DNA of 64,000 nt from Liolophura sinensis (lineage: Eukaryota > Mollusca > Polyplacophora > Chitonida > Chitonidae), in the NCBI RefSeq assembly GCF_032854445.1, contig NC_088295.1, positions 66,261,249 through 66,325,248 of the forward strand, written 5' to 3'. The translations under genes and the position numbers were made by a program. Shown here piece after piece: positions 13,301 to 27,300 of this stretch (the stretch's first letter is position 1; every line of letters begins with the position of its first letter). Below the pieces are notes generated by a model. The model did no database searches. It was not told the origin of the DNA and saw only the letters and a list, made by a program, of their open reading frames with translations.

Positions 13301-16300
13301 GGTCGTGTATCTGTCAAAGGTGATGTTGACCAGGTTCTCTAGGTTGGGTATCTGGCAAAGGTGATGTTGACCAGGTTCTCTAGGTCGGGTATCTGGCAAA
13401 GGTGATGTTGACCAGGTTCTCTAGGTCGGGTGTCTGACAAAAGTGATGTTGACCAGGTTCTCTAGGTCGGGTATCTGGCAAAGGTGATGTTGACCAGGTT
13501 CTCTAGATTGGGTATCTGGCAAAGGTGATGTTGACCAAGCTCTCTGGGTCAGGTATCTGGCAACACTGATGTTGACCAGTTTCTCTAGGTCGGGTATCTG
13601 GCAAAGGTGATGTTGACCAGGTTCTCTAGGTCGGGTACCTGGCAAAGATGATGTTGACCAGGTTCTCTTGGTCGCATACCTGGCAAAGGTGATGTTGACC
13701 AGGTTCTCTTGGTCGCATACCTGGCAAAGGTGATGTTGACCAGGTTCTCTATGTTGGGTATCTGGCAAAGGTGATGTTGACCAGGTTCTCTAGGTCGGTA
13801 TCTGGCAAAGGTGATGTTGACCAGGTTCTCTAGGTCCAGTATCTGTCAAAGGTGATGTTGACCAGGTTCTCTAGGTTGGGTCTCAGGCAAAGGTGATGTT
13901 GACCTGGTTCTCTAGGTGGGATATCTGGCTAAGGTGATGCTGACCAGGTTCACTAGGTCAGGTCTGTGGCAAAGGTGATGTTGACCAGGTTCTCTAGGTT
14001 GGGTCTATGGCAAAGGTGGTGTTGACCAGGTTCTCAAGGTTGGGTATTTGGCAAAGATGATGTTCTCCAGGTTCTCTAGGTCGGGCCTGTGGCAAAGGTG
14101 ATGTTGGCCAGGTTCTCTAGATCAGGTACCTGGCAAAGGTGATGTTGACCAGGTTCTCTAGGCCGGGTATCTGGCAAAGGTGATGTTGGCCAGGTTCTCT
14201 GGGGTGGATATGTGGCAAAGGTGATGTTGACCAGGTTCTCTAGATTGGGTATCTGGCAAAGGTGATGTTGACCAGGTTCTCTAGGTCGTGTATCTGGCAA
14301 AGGTGATGTTGACCAGGTTTTCTAGGTCGGGTACCTGGCAAAGGTGATGTTGACCAGGTTCTCTAAGATGGATATGTGGCAAAGGTGATGTTGACCAGGT
14401 TCTCTAGATTGGGTATCTGGCAAAGGTGATGTTGACCAGGTTCTCTAGTTTGGGTATCTGGCAAAGGTGATGTTGACCAGGTTCTCTAGGTTTCCTTCAA
14501 GTATTAACTTGAACACAACATATAAGTGAAAATTATTTGAATATAGTGTTAAAACTCAATGAATCAAATAAATAAATAAATAAATCTTGGTACTGTATAA
14601 CGTTGCTTTTTTTTACCTCTGCACTATTTCTGATAACCATTTTGACCACTGCTGTTAGATATGTCTACATGTGCATGTTGACGTGACATGAATGAATCGA
14701 ATTCATCTTTCTTCATAAAATGGATGTTGAAATTGTTTGACGACAATGTTGTCAGTATCTGAAAGTATTAGAAATTATGCGATAATGCGTGAACAGGGTG
14801 GTGCATCTACATGTATTCATTTACCAGTGTCTCCACAATATACATGTATCTGGTTTCAATTTTCTATGTTTACTGGGATGTACTAGTACACAACTAGAAG
14901 CAGTGCAGTCTGGTTTTACCTGTAATACTGTATTTCACCAGGGACAAATATAACTGTTATATTACTTCAAAATGTCACTTAAACTTTTGTATGCAAAGAT
15001 CAACTTGCACATTAAGGCCATAAAATGAAACTTTTGATGTCAAAACTTAATTTTTTCTGATAAAAAATTAATCTAACCACACGGAAGTTCTTTATATAAG
15101 ACAGAGGGATTTTAATAGTCAGAATAAAAGCAAAATATGACACACGAAAAATGCTAGGCTTAGGGGAAAGACAGTATTTGTCAATGTGCATGTATAAACC
15201 GCCCTGCCAATATCAGGATTTCTGCATCCCTAACATTATGCATTTTCAGAGAGGAGATGCTGGAAAGATTGATCAAGATGAAGGATGTGGATGGTACGCC
15301 AAAGTAAGTTGTGAACACATTTAATTGATTAGATGTGTAATTGTGAGTCACTAGCTAAATCTGTGGTACATATATAAACTGTATTAACAGAATATATCTC
15401 CGTATGGCTCAGTTCAAGAGATGTCAGTTCTGACATTAAGGTTTTAAAAGTGGATAAAGTTTTTTCTGTTTATAATATAAGAGTGGAGGAAACTGACAGT
15501 GCACGGAGTAAACCATCCAACTTTTGACAAGTTACTGACAACTTTGTGCAAGGCAGAATTAGCTGTGTCAATCAGACTTCCAGGGGGCCATTGTGCCCAG
15601 GGGGCCACTGTGCCCTCGTGATTAGGGTACTAATGCAGCACAGTGACTCAAGCTTCTCACCAATGCAGTTGTTGTGAGTTCAGGCACAAGTCATTCTGGT
15701 TTTTCCTGCAATACATGGGAAGGTCTGCCAGCAACCTGTGGATGATTGTGGGTTTCCAAGGGCTCTGCTTGGTTTTCTCCCTCCATAATGCCTTATGCTG
15801 TCGTATAAGTGAAATATTACTGAGTGCAGCGTAAAACAAACCTACGTGTACATGTTCACTTGTGGTGTATCATGCTAATGCCAGTCAATTTAATAAATCA
15901 TTAAGTAAATCATACATGCTAATTTGAGTGAGGCTTTGAGATATCTGGATGGGGCTTAATTGTCATGACAGTTGAGATACATGTATTTGTCTGGGAATTG
16001 TCAGATTGTAAACACAGCAGATGGATGTGGAATTTCTTGAAATTCTGTTGCTTCCATTGTTCTTGAAGTTTTGAAATCAGTTTGTGATCCATGGCCCATG
16101 TGAGATTTGTTTGAGGTCGAAGCCTTTCGCCATTTTGGCATTCCTCATTGTGCTCGCACATGAGGTGAAAATCTGTGCATCTTGTGTGGGACAATTCACC
16201 AGCTGTTCTCCAAACACACCTGACAGTGTTAGTTTTCTCTAAGCGTTCCATTTTCTTCAAATCAAGTGACATGTTCCTGAGTAGGTGGCATTATTAGTAA

Positions 16301-19300
16301 CACCATTAGTGACAGGATATGGAAATATATGGTGTCAGTAACACCTATATTGGGCGAGGCATCTGCCGAGGAGTGGGTTGAGCCCCAAATGAGGGTGACT
16401 GACACCATATATTTCATAATTCCCCATCAAACAAAATAATGTTCTTTTCATGGGACAGCATTGGTCATGTGGGGGATATGTATATTCCTGTATCCTGCAG
16501 GCACTGTTATCCGTGTCTTCTGACTAGGTTATCTCCCATTGTCCTGTTGGTCACATCTCTGAACCCATTTGCCCATACCTCGGTCTTGCGCTGAATAACC
16601 ATGTTATTGCTGTATAACAAATTTATACTGCAAGAGACTTTTGCAGGATAAATTCATTACATGGTTACTCATTGACAGGATATGGAAATAAATCAGTCAA
16701 GCAGTCATTCACTCACTCCATTTCCTTTGTTGCAGAGTCAAACTAGGCTCCCCAGATGAGTATTTCTCTGCAGTGGAGGCCAGTGACCTTCAGAACCTGT
16801 GTACCTGGACAGGTGAACTCTACCTAGAGATGCACAATGGTACTTACACCTCACAGGCTCAGGTAATATGTCTTTCTAGACTGACTCAGTTCATGCCCGT
16901 AGCCCTACACCTTGATAGGGGACAGAAGTTAGAACCAGATTCATTTTTGGTTTATCAAATATTGAATATCATGCTTGCAGCACTGTGGGTGGAGTGTTGA
17001 CTTCCAAACTCAGGTCACTTTAGTTGTTGATGTTGCAAAGGGCTTGTGAGACATTTGGCATGGCCCGCATGTTTTCACCAGGTTCTGCTTAATTTCTGTC
17101 ACAATTTGATGGACATGATTACTGTTACACAAGTCATTATATGTAGTCTTGTTGAGTAAAACATACAACACCAGTCAAATAAATAAATATTTATAGTTAT
17201 GTTTGATAATAATAATAATAACAACAAGTGCAGTCACTGTGAGCTCATGCTGGCTTCCTCTCCGGCTTTAAGTGGAAAGGTCTGCAGCAATGTGCAAAAG
17301 GTCTTCGGTTTTGTATGTTTTGTTTTTTAACATATACCTATGCATGTAACCTGCTTGATACAAAGCCCCCTGATATTTTTTCGTATCACCATCCTCTGAA
17401 CATTTTCCCTGGGAAAGCCCTGTGGTCCTTGATGAGGATATCCATGCTGTGCTGACCTTAAATGAACATGTGATTTATTCTCCCTAAAAACTAATATAAT
17501 TTTTTCTACACTGTCCACATGCCAACATAATGGGCAAAAAGGTTATATTTAAATATTGTCGTCATTTTTTTGTGTCGTATGCTTCGTAATTTTTGGCCTC
17601 AAGTAACATTTCACAGTGCTGATAACTGTCGATGTCAAACTATATGACTGCCCTGTAGAGGCGTACAAAGTCTACGAGGTCCACAGGCCACCAAAAATGT
17701 GAACAGCTGACAGTCCATTTTACCTCGGCACAAAGAAAAGCTTGCAGTAATGTATGATAGAAATGCCAATCAATGGGAGAGCACACCCTAAAATCAATTA
17801 TGAAAACCATGGCAAAACGATTGAACTTACCTGGCCGTTTGATAGACCACAGTGCCCGCAAAACAACATGTAACCGTCTCCTTCATGCTGGCGTAGCTCC
17901 CACGACTATTATGCAACTGACTGGCCACAAAAATGTTGCAAGTATAAGTAATTACGCTGTTGCTTCTCATGGTATGCAGGAAAAGATGAGCCACATCATT
18001 TCAAATGCCCCAGTCAGACAGCCTTCCGCTGCAAGCGTAACTCTTCCTCCCCAACCCAATACATCCACAGAAATTGATGCAGCTGTCCCGTCATCTTCTA
18101 CAGTGCAGAATGATCTGTTTGTTCCACAGAAGTTCACACACAATATTAACCATACCACTAGAACATGTACAACTGCGGGTATTTTCCAGGGTGCTTCCTT
18201 CTCAAATTGCACGTTCCACCTCAATTTCTGCCATGGATCAGCTGCCCATTAACTTTGTTGACAAACTCTTTCAAGAACTTACAGAGACTTCAGTAAATTT
18301 AAGGAACTTCCAGTCATCCACATGTAATTAAATCACTTTTTCACTTCTAAAATTGGTGGTAAAATTGACGTGATTTTTTTTTAGCACACTTTACAGCTGC
18401 TATACTAAACTTCAAAATGCCACTTGTCAGGTCTGAGATGATGTTTATATAAACCTTACATTTCTTGCAATCAGATAGCATCTGTGTTTTGAAAAGCCAG
18501 CCATACTTACTTGATGTTGTATAAATAATATTTCCACCATTTTTCCAGTCTTCATTTTATTGTATTTTCCTTGTTTATTTTCTTTTTTTTTTTTCTTTAG
18601 CCCAATGTTTCTGTCTTTTGTGGTGGTCAACTGTTTTGAAATATGCTGTATTTAGAACGAAATCCATGTGCGCGTAATAGTTTGTGAGCGTCGAGCTAAA
18701 ACAGCAATCAAATAAAAAGAAATAAACCCTGTAATAAAGTGATGTCTTAAAACTTCTTTTTCCAGACCAAGTATTACAACAGAAAGTGTGAGTTCTGGCT
18801 GCACGATGTGGAGACTATGGCCTCTATCGCTGTGATTCTGGCTGTGCAGAAAAGTTATGAGTACCCGTCTGCAGAACTCCTGAGACTCTGGAAGCTCCTC
18901 TTACTGAATCAGTTCCATGATGTCCTGCCAGGCTCTTCTATTGCTGAGGTACACATACTGAGTTGTCTTTTTTGCTGAAGACTTCCAGCGATTTGAAATA
19001 GGGATTTAAAGTTTTAAATTTAAGCTGTTATCCAGCAGTGCTGCCAGGGTCGTTTGCTATTAATGTTTTACCATTCTAGTAGCCTGATGTCTATAAAGTT
19101 CATGATGATGGGAAAAAAATTGGCAGGAATTTCCTGGATTTGAACCATAGGCAGCAAGACACAATGTCCATTGGGGCTTATGGGAAGACCAGTAAAAAGA
19201 AAACAAACATTACTCTCAGATAGCAGTGCTGGGCTACATGTACACTGTTGCGGATAGCAAAGTATGCTCTGCATAAAGTGTATGCTGAATAGTAAAAATA

Positions 19301-21301
19301 AGAATGAAAAAAATGTGTGAAAAAAATGGAAAGGAATGTACTGAATTTGAAACCTAGACTGCTAATCATTGAAGACTAGCATAGAAATTAGGCAGCTTTG
19401 ATCATCTGCTGATAGCTGAGAACAAAAGACAGAAGCAGTACATTGTTGCTTCAAGACTGAAACACTTACTGCTATCAGTAGACATCATTAATGTTGCTAT
19501 ACTTCTCAAGTTTATTTATTTACTGCTTACCTGTAAGAACATGAAATCTGCATATGTGTATGTAACATACAAAAGAGTATTGATATAGAAAAACAAGTTT
19601 AATCTACAGTTAACTTTATAAAATATTATTATATCTTGAGCTGATGATTCTAAATTTTATCTCCTTCAATCTTTCTACAAGTGTATTTTTTTCTTCCTCC
19701 TTGCAATAGGTTTATGAGGATGCAGTCAGGTATTACAAAGGTTAGTTCTGGTTTCTTGCAGTGTGCAAATTATTGGTATTTAAATACGAATGAAGGTATA
19801 TAACTCCTTGGAATTTTGAGATGGAGTTACTTCCCTTTAGATGCTTCTGTCGCCACCAATTTATTTCTGCAGTAATGCTGAGCTGCAGATTGCTTACACT
19901 TATTCAACTTTTTACTACAGATAAATGAACAGAATCCAAATGTATTTTATCAGCCCTTGTTTCAACCTTTTTGTATGCATGTGTGTACGTATGCTTTAAC
20001 TACGTATGCTGAGTTTAACGTCATACGAAATAATTTTTCAGTCATATGACGAGGAGTCATCAGGTGTGTGTACATATTGTGAGTCTTGTGTGTGGCAGTG
20101 TGAGTCCATGCCGCCAGGGTGTTGTTGCCACTGAAGTATCATGCCGAAGACACCAGACATGACACCCCACCCAGTCACATTATACTGACACCAGGTCAAC
20201 CAGTTATGTTTCCTTGCTCTAACCTCCCATGCTGAGAGCCAAGCAGCAAGTTTGGTATGACCGACCCAGGTTTGATCCCAGGCCCTACCCACTTTGTGGC
20301 CTTTTTGTATTATAAAGTTATTTTAAGAAATACAATATGTGCATACATATTAAATAGTTCTCAAGAAGTTAATCTATAATTTCTGCATATGAAGAAACAG
20401 ATGTTTTGAATTGCAAGAATCTATTCCTCCAATATGCTATTGTTTTCTTAACATACATTACACTTTGTACTTGAGCAGATATTGAAGAGTCGTCCCATAA
20501 CCTTATGTCAGAAGCAATTGCTGCACTGTCTAAAAGCAAGGTAAGTAATTTTTGTCATCAGCTTTCATCACTGACTTCATGTGGATAGTCATGAGTTTCT
20601 CTCATACGTCTGCCTGGTTTCCTCCCACGATAATGCAGGCTGCCGTTGTGTAAGTGAAATATTCTTGAGAACCAATCAAATGGCACAAATAAATCTAAAA
20701 TTTCAGTGGGTGCTCATCATTTGGATATTAAAAAGAGAAAATTTTTGTTGATAAGTAGATGTCAGTACCCTCTAAAGGTTTGGTGTCATGACTGTGTGAC
20801 AAATTTGGGTTCTGCTATCTGGGTCATTTCTAACACGTCAAAGGAAGCAGCCATAGATGCGCCTGGCGCAACATCTGCGGAACCATATGGATGACATACA
20901 TCTACAATAATGTAGACAATGTTAATGTGACATGGTGCGGTAATAGCTTTGTAAAGCATCCATGGGCAGACACAACCATGCATACAATACATTGTAAGAC
21001 TGAAGAGGTATTGAAATCTGTATTTACCCTATTGTAATTTGTCAGGTAATTTTAACTGTAAATCTTCAACCTTTTCAGCGTATAATGCAGTTTTTACAAT
21101 GGAATTTATGCATATAATTATTATGAAAATGATGGTAAAATAATTCGTTTGTGTTACTAATGATGCAAGCTTCAGAAATCCGTGCATATTATTTCTAGGC
21201 CCTACCCCTAGGTCTTTCAGAATGTTTTAAAATTAATACTGGTCACAGATACAATTGAGAAGAATTAGGGTACATGCAAACTGACGTCATGCTGGGATGG
21301 A

Positions 21302-21349
<48 letters not shown>

Positions 21350-24300
21350 ACATGTAGTTGCTCTGCAGCTATTTTAATGTTGTTCTCAAAAGGCACCGTA
21401 TGAAGCAATTCCTTGCATAATGATTTAACTATACCAGCAAATATTTGCATCAATAAATTTACAACTAAATGCACTGTGTGATGATGGCCGATATATGTGG
21501 GTTTTACTTACACCTTAAAGGTGTATATTTAGATCTGCTAACATGTAGGTTGAACTGTACATGTATGCATCTCAGCATTTCTTTCTTTTATGATAAATTT
21601 GATTGTTAAAAATTTCTTCAAATATACCATCTATTTTATTTTTACATATAATTATTTTGCAATGTGCATATGGTTTGTCGACAGGGTGAAGAAGCTAGAG
21701 TTGTGTTTAACACGCAGGGATGGGAGAGGCGTGAGGTGATCACACTGCCCTCTGGTGAGATGCCTACCTCCCCTGCAAAGAAGAAAGCCAGACGTGAGAC
21801 CCCTAATGTAGTGCAGACAGACTGTAATGGCAATACCATAGGTAATGGCACAAACTGGTCTCAAGTCATCAACTTGCAGTAGTTTAGAGGAGGAATAACA
21901 GACATTTCTTTCATGCTTAAAGTTTCTGTTTTATAGAAGCCAGATCAATTGTGGCTTCTTCCAGCGACCTGCGGATGGTCGTGGGTTTCCCCCGGGCTCT
22001 GCCTGGCTTCCTCCGACCATATTGCTGGCCACCATTGTATAAGTGAAATATTCTTGAGTACGGCATAAAACACCAATCAAATAAATAAATAAATAAATCA
22101 GTTGTTGCTTGTTTAGTCTTTTATGTTGCCTTGTCACTCAGAAAAGAAAAAGAAAAGGAAAAAGAAAACCGTTGTCATTTGGACAAAATTATATCTAGCC
22201 TCTTTAATGAAAAGTTTTTCCATGACCAAATGGTTCCAAACTGACAGAATAATGAAAGGCTGGCAGATTTGTGATGTGTACGGTCCAAAATGAGGACACT
22301 ACTGGCTTAAGCAATTTTAACTAATGGTTTCTGAGGGATGTTTTCTATCCCATGGCTGCTGAGGTGGCAGAATTTCCCAATCTTGCTCCCGCGTGTATAG
22401 GTGCAGCTTTAAGTCATGAGGTACACACCTGACAAAGGGTGGGGTTATGTGCTCAGCTACAGCTCTGACTGTCATCATTTGATGCTTTTAAATGGAGTAA
22501 ATGAATAATAGTAAGGCTGTGTTTTGTCCAGACAGTTGCCCGCCTTAAATAGTCGTAGCTACAGCCATCTTGTAGACATCCATGTTGATAATAATGTTTA
22601 GTTGATATGTATTGACCATGATTGCATTTTATCCCAGTTGAAAACACTGATCCTGGTGAGGGTGGAGGCAAGAGTTTGAGGGCCGAATGGAGTGGTTTGT
22701 TACTGTGTGGTTAAGATTTTATAGTGACAATAATTGATGGATCACCACTTATCTGCCTCCAAAGTGATGTGCTCATTAGTATGTCACTTGTGATAAAGTT
22801 TGTCAGTAACTGGCCAGCCAAAGGTTAATGGGTTAGCCTAGGGATGTGGTGACCTCCATTCATGAAAACGACCACAACCGTGTGAACGAAAAACTCGAAA
22901 AAACAAAGCAAAAATTCAGGAACATAATGAAAGCGGGTTTGGATTTTTTGGTTCTATCAAAAGCGTTGTTTTTGTCATGATTTTCCTATTACATGTATGA
23001 AAATATTCATTTACTTATAACTCCTTACATGTACAGTACCGAGGCCTCCATGGCTTAGGTCTTGTAGCTTGTTAGCGCACCAAAATGACTCAGGAGCCTG
23101 TCACCAATGTCATTGCTGTGAGTTCAAGTCCACCTCATGTTGGCTTTCTTTCCAGTCATACCTAGACTTTTTCTAACCATAATGCGGGCTGCCAACGTGT
23201 AAGTGAAATATTATATATGACATATAGCTCCAGTCAAATGAATAGATAAATTTTATGTTCCTCTGTCATTCCTGTGTGATAATCTGCGTTTGTAGTATTG
23301 GTGTCTGCTCCCAGCTGCGGACTGGCCCCCGTACAGCCCTGTACACCTGTTAATCCTGCCAGTGCGTCCAAACAGGTTAGAGCACAGGAGGAATGCAATG
23401 TACATGTATATTAAAGTCTGTTTCTAAAGACAGAATCTGCTTTTTTGGATACCGGTACTTGAACTTGCTTGGAAATGTGACAGTAACCCACTGTACAGGC
23501 CTAGCAAGCATGGTGTAGATTCCAAGGTGAATACTATCGTCCTTAATGTTTAGTCTCAACGTATAAAAGTAACTTTCAGTCATTATGCATAAGAACATAA
23601 GTGCATAGACTGAGGGTCCATGACTTGGTACCTTTAAATGCTATGAAATTTGACTCCCCTTGAAACTTGCTCAGCAGGTGTAGAAAGTTCTATTTATATT
23701 TGATCTGTGCCAAGCCAGCAAACATAAAATAATACATGAACAGGACTGGAACATTGGCTGTGGCGATTGTCCTGGAACATTGACTGTGGTGACTGTCCTG
23801 GAACATTGACTGTGGTGATTGTCCTGGAGCATTGGTTGTGGTGATTGTCCTGGAACATTGGCTGTGGTGATTGTCCTGGAACATTGGTTGTGGTGATTGA
23901 CAGATTAGCTGGATGGACCATGCTTACATGAACATGAACAAACATTACTGTGTTACTATGACATAAATTATGAGGAATTGAACCTTTGCAGATGTACATA
24001 AACAAATGTTCCATTTGCCAAGAAATGCTGTCAAAGTTATGAGCAAACTAGTATTGCTCTGATAATGCAAATCCCTCACATTGCATCAACTGTAAATTTT
24101 AGCAATAAGTATTTTAGACTAATCTAGATGTTGCTCATATAGCATGTACATGCATGTCATACTTCATACTTTAATGTATTATGACCTCTTTAGTAAGTGT
24201 TCTGTGCCATTGGTGTTCACAGGCTGGTGGTTTCTGCCTTAAGAATGGCCTAGTTGAAGCTCTCATCAACAAAAGCGGTCACATCACAGAGTTGTATGTA

Positions 24301-27300
24301 AGAGGATCAAAAAGGTGAGATGACAAACTTTCAAGCCATAAACTCCAATCAAGGATGGTGCAGATGGTAGTGGGTTGCACCTGCCTTGGTTTTCTTTCAT
24401 CATAATGTTGGCTACCATCATATAAATGAAGCATTCTTGAGTACAAAGTGTAAAACATCAATGAAATAAAATAAATGAATGAACTCAATCTTAAAGTTTT
24501 AATACACTCAGAAACAGTGACAAATTTAATAATTGTCCATACTAAAATTTAGGTACTCATTCAAAATGTATATTAAATTAATACTTGTGCTATTAATTAA
24601 GTCATCACTTACGAACATATCCTTCCCAGCCGTACGTGTGAAGGTCTGCCAGCAACCTGCTGATGGTCGTGGGTTGCCCCCGGGCTCTGCCTGGTTTCCT
24701 CCCACCATAATGCTGGCCGCCGTCTTATAAGTCAAATATTCTTGAGCACGGTGTAAAACACCAATCAAATAAATAAATAAATAGAGGACCTCTGTGGGCG
24801 AGGTGGCTAGCATGCCAGCACAGTGCAATGACCCAGGAGCCTCTCACCAATAAGGTCCCGAGTTCAAGTCCGGCTCATGCCGGCTTCTTCTCCAGTCATA
24901 CATTGAAAGGTCTGCCAGCAACCTCTGAATAGTTGTATGTTTCCCCTGGTTTCTGCTCAGTTTCCTTCCACGATAATTCTTGTCAGCGTCATGTACGTGA
25001 AATATTCTTGAGTATGGCGTAAAACACCAAGCGCACAAATAACATCTGCCTTCCACTTTGGTCATGTGTGGAAATGTCTACCAACAACTTGCAGATGGTT
25101 GTGGGTTTACCCCTCTCTCTGCTTGGTTTTCTTTCCATTTTGGAGTATAGCATAAAACACCAATGAAACTATAATAAATAAATATATTTATATTTAAATA
25201 TGTATTATATTTTCATTTATGGTATGATATCAGTGGCTGAGAGATCAAGGATTATCACTGCATCATCAGGCAAGGCTGTAAACTAACAGATTTTTGTACA
25301 TAATCAGGTTTCCTCCATTTGGATTGTCAGTTTGAATGATTGTAAATTTTTTCCAAGGGAGAGTTCTCTCCAAACACATGTCTAACTCCTATCTTAGAAA
25401 GGAAATACATCTTATCCTGTCAGTAACAAAACAAGAAATACCTATCAAAGAAATCCACTGTTTTATATACTTACCTAACCCTACAGTTAATCAACCAATG
25501 GTTGTACAGTCTTAACCAAGTAGACAGTTATTGGTATTTACGGTTGTGTTGGTGACAGGAATGCACTAAGCGCTGACCACCCAGGGAATGTGTTTGTGAT
25601 TTATGATGACGTTCCCCTGTTCTGGGATGCGTGGGATGTGATGCACTATCACCTAGAGACCAGGTTAGTTGGCAGCAGTTTTAATTAACGCTGGTGTACT
25701 TTCCCTTCTTATACATGTACTTGTCACCACCATCTTCTGTCAACATTTAGATGTATTATTCCTTCAAACTGAGGTACTATCTTATGAGGACATTGTGAAG
25801 CTTACATCTATTTTTGAAGCTTAGTTTTCAGGAGGTTAAATTCTAAGTCATGATGGATTTGACATGGGTTGAGTGAAATGAATGCTTATGAGTATTAATG
25901 ATTACTGCCAATTGAGGAGTATTTTGTGGCGAAAATCTACTCCTTTTCAAGTGACGCACTTTGCTTGATTCTGATTGATTAATTGATTTACATTATAGGG
26001 CCGCTTAAAGAGTTTTTCATGATTAATGTCTTATCAAGAAAGCTTAGGCACCGGTATGTGTTGGCATCAAAAGTATCATGTGAATATCTTTTATGTGATT
26101 CTGAATGTGCATTTTTACATTCCAGACCTGAATAATGTGTGAAATACAGTAACATATCAGATATTGAAGGAAATGATAGAAAGATGAATAATACACATTT
26201 AGATTTGAAAGTCTATTTGGCTGAATCTATTTGGCAGTTCAGCAAGATTATTACAAAAAATTTTCATGAAATGTTACTACATGTACATACTATTGACAGG
26301 AATGGCTGATTTGCTAAATGACTGTATACAAGTTTATTCACAAATTCCCAGTTAAATGATATTAGGTCGATTTCTCAGTGAACTTGTACTTTATATGTGC
26401 TTGCATACTATGCTGTTGTTTAAAACAGCCTGATCAAACGCAGGCCTACTTTACTGTTAGAAATTCGGTTAAATGTTTCTAATTAAGAGGCTTACATCTG
26501 CCAGTGAAAGTTCCCCTCAGTCTTCCTCCCACTGCTATATGTCCATGTTTAGAGGTGTCTGTACGGAAGTGGGTACCAGTCAGCCACTAGGGTAGCTAAT
26601 GAACCATCAGACCTTACATCCTGCTACTAAACTCCCAGAGGACATCACCATCACTGACTTGATCTCCCTCACCCCTGAGGAAGTATCAGCGAGAAGGTCA
26701 GGTAGATGGGGGAGAGGGTGATTGGAGGTGTGACCCCAGAGTGTGTTCATTTACATGTATGCAAAGTCTGGTTTCTCCATCCAAAAATCTGACTGATGGG
26801 GTTTAGGTGAAAAATTCTTGAGCAGAGCATTAAACACTAGTGAGACAAAATATGTGTGTTAACAGCTATATGTACAAATGTACATATTCATGCACTCATA
26901 CATGAAGTTTTTCTCATTGGCTGGTCTTATTTCCTGAAAACATTTGTACAAAATCTTCCATATTCATAAATTATATGTCTATATTTAGATTTATTTATCA
27001 ATTTATGGAATAATTAAACACTGCATGTTTTACATTTTTGTTTAATCAATGAATTTATGAGTATTAAACATTATATATTATCAGGTGTCATTAATATATT
27101 ATATTTGAAAAATTTAGATCTATGTGTAACTGTAGCAGCTTCTTCAGTGCTGATGTATGTTTTGATATAAAGACGTATAAGACTTTGAAAACAGACATTT
27201 GTAGCAGTTGCTTTGTGTATTGTTTTACTGATCCTTGTTTTTCTGCAGAAAAGCTGTGGACAAGCTGGTGAAGCCCGCTACTGTTGTGGAGTCTGGACCT

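Noticed and set aside
12806-14300. Minus-strand open frames of 74-115 codons with repeated [16 protein letters not shown]-like peptides
   Set aside because: They are translations of the 41-bp minisatellite, which cycles through frames; no flanking coding signal.
15919-16272. 117-codon minus-strand frame
   Set aside because: No recognisable domain, no splice context, inside intron 14 next to a MITE-like hairpin.
17640-17861. Minus-strand frame opposite the Crypton remnant
   Set aside because: Antisense shadow of the recombinase pseudogene.
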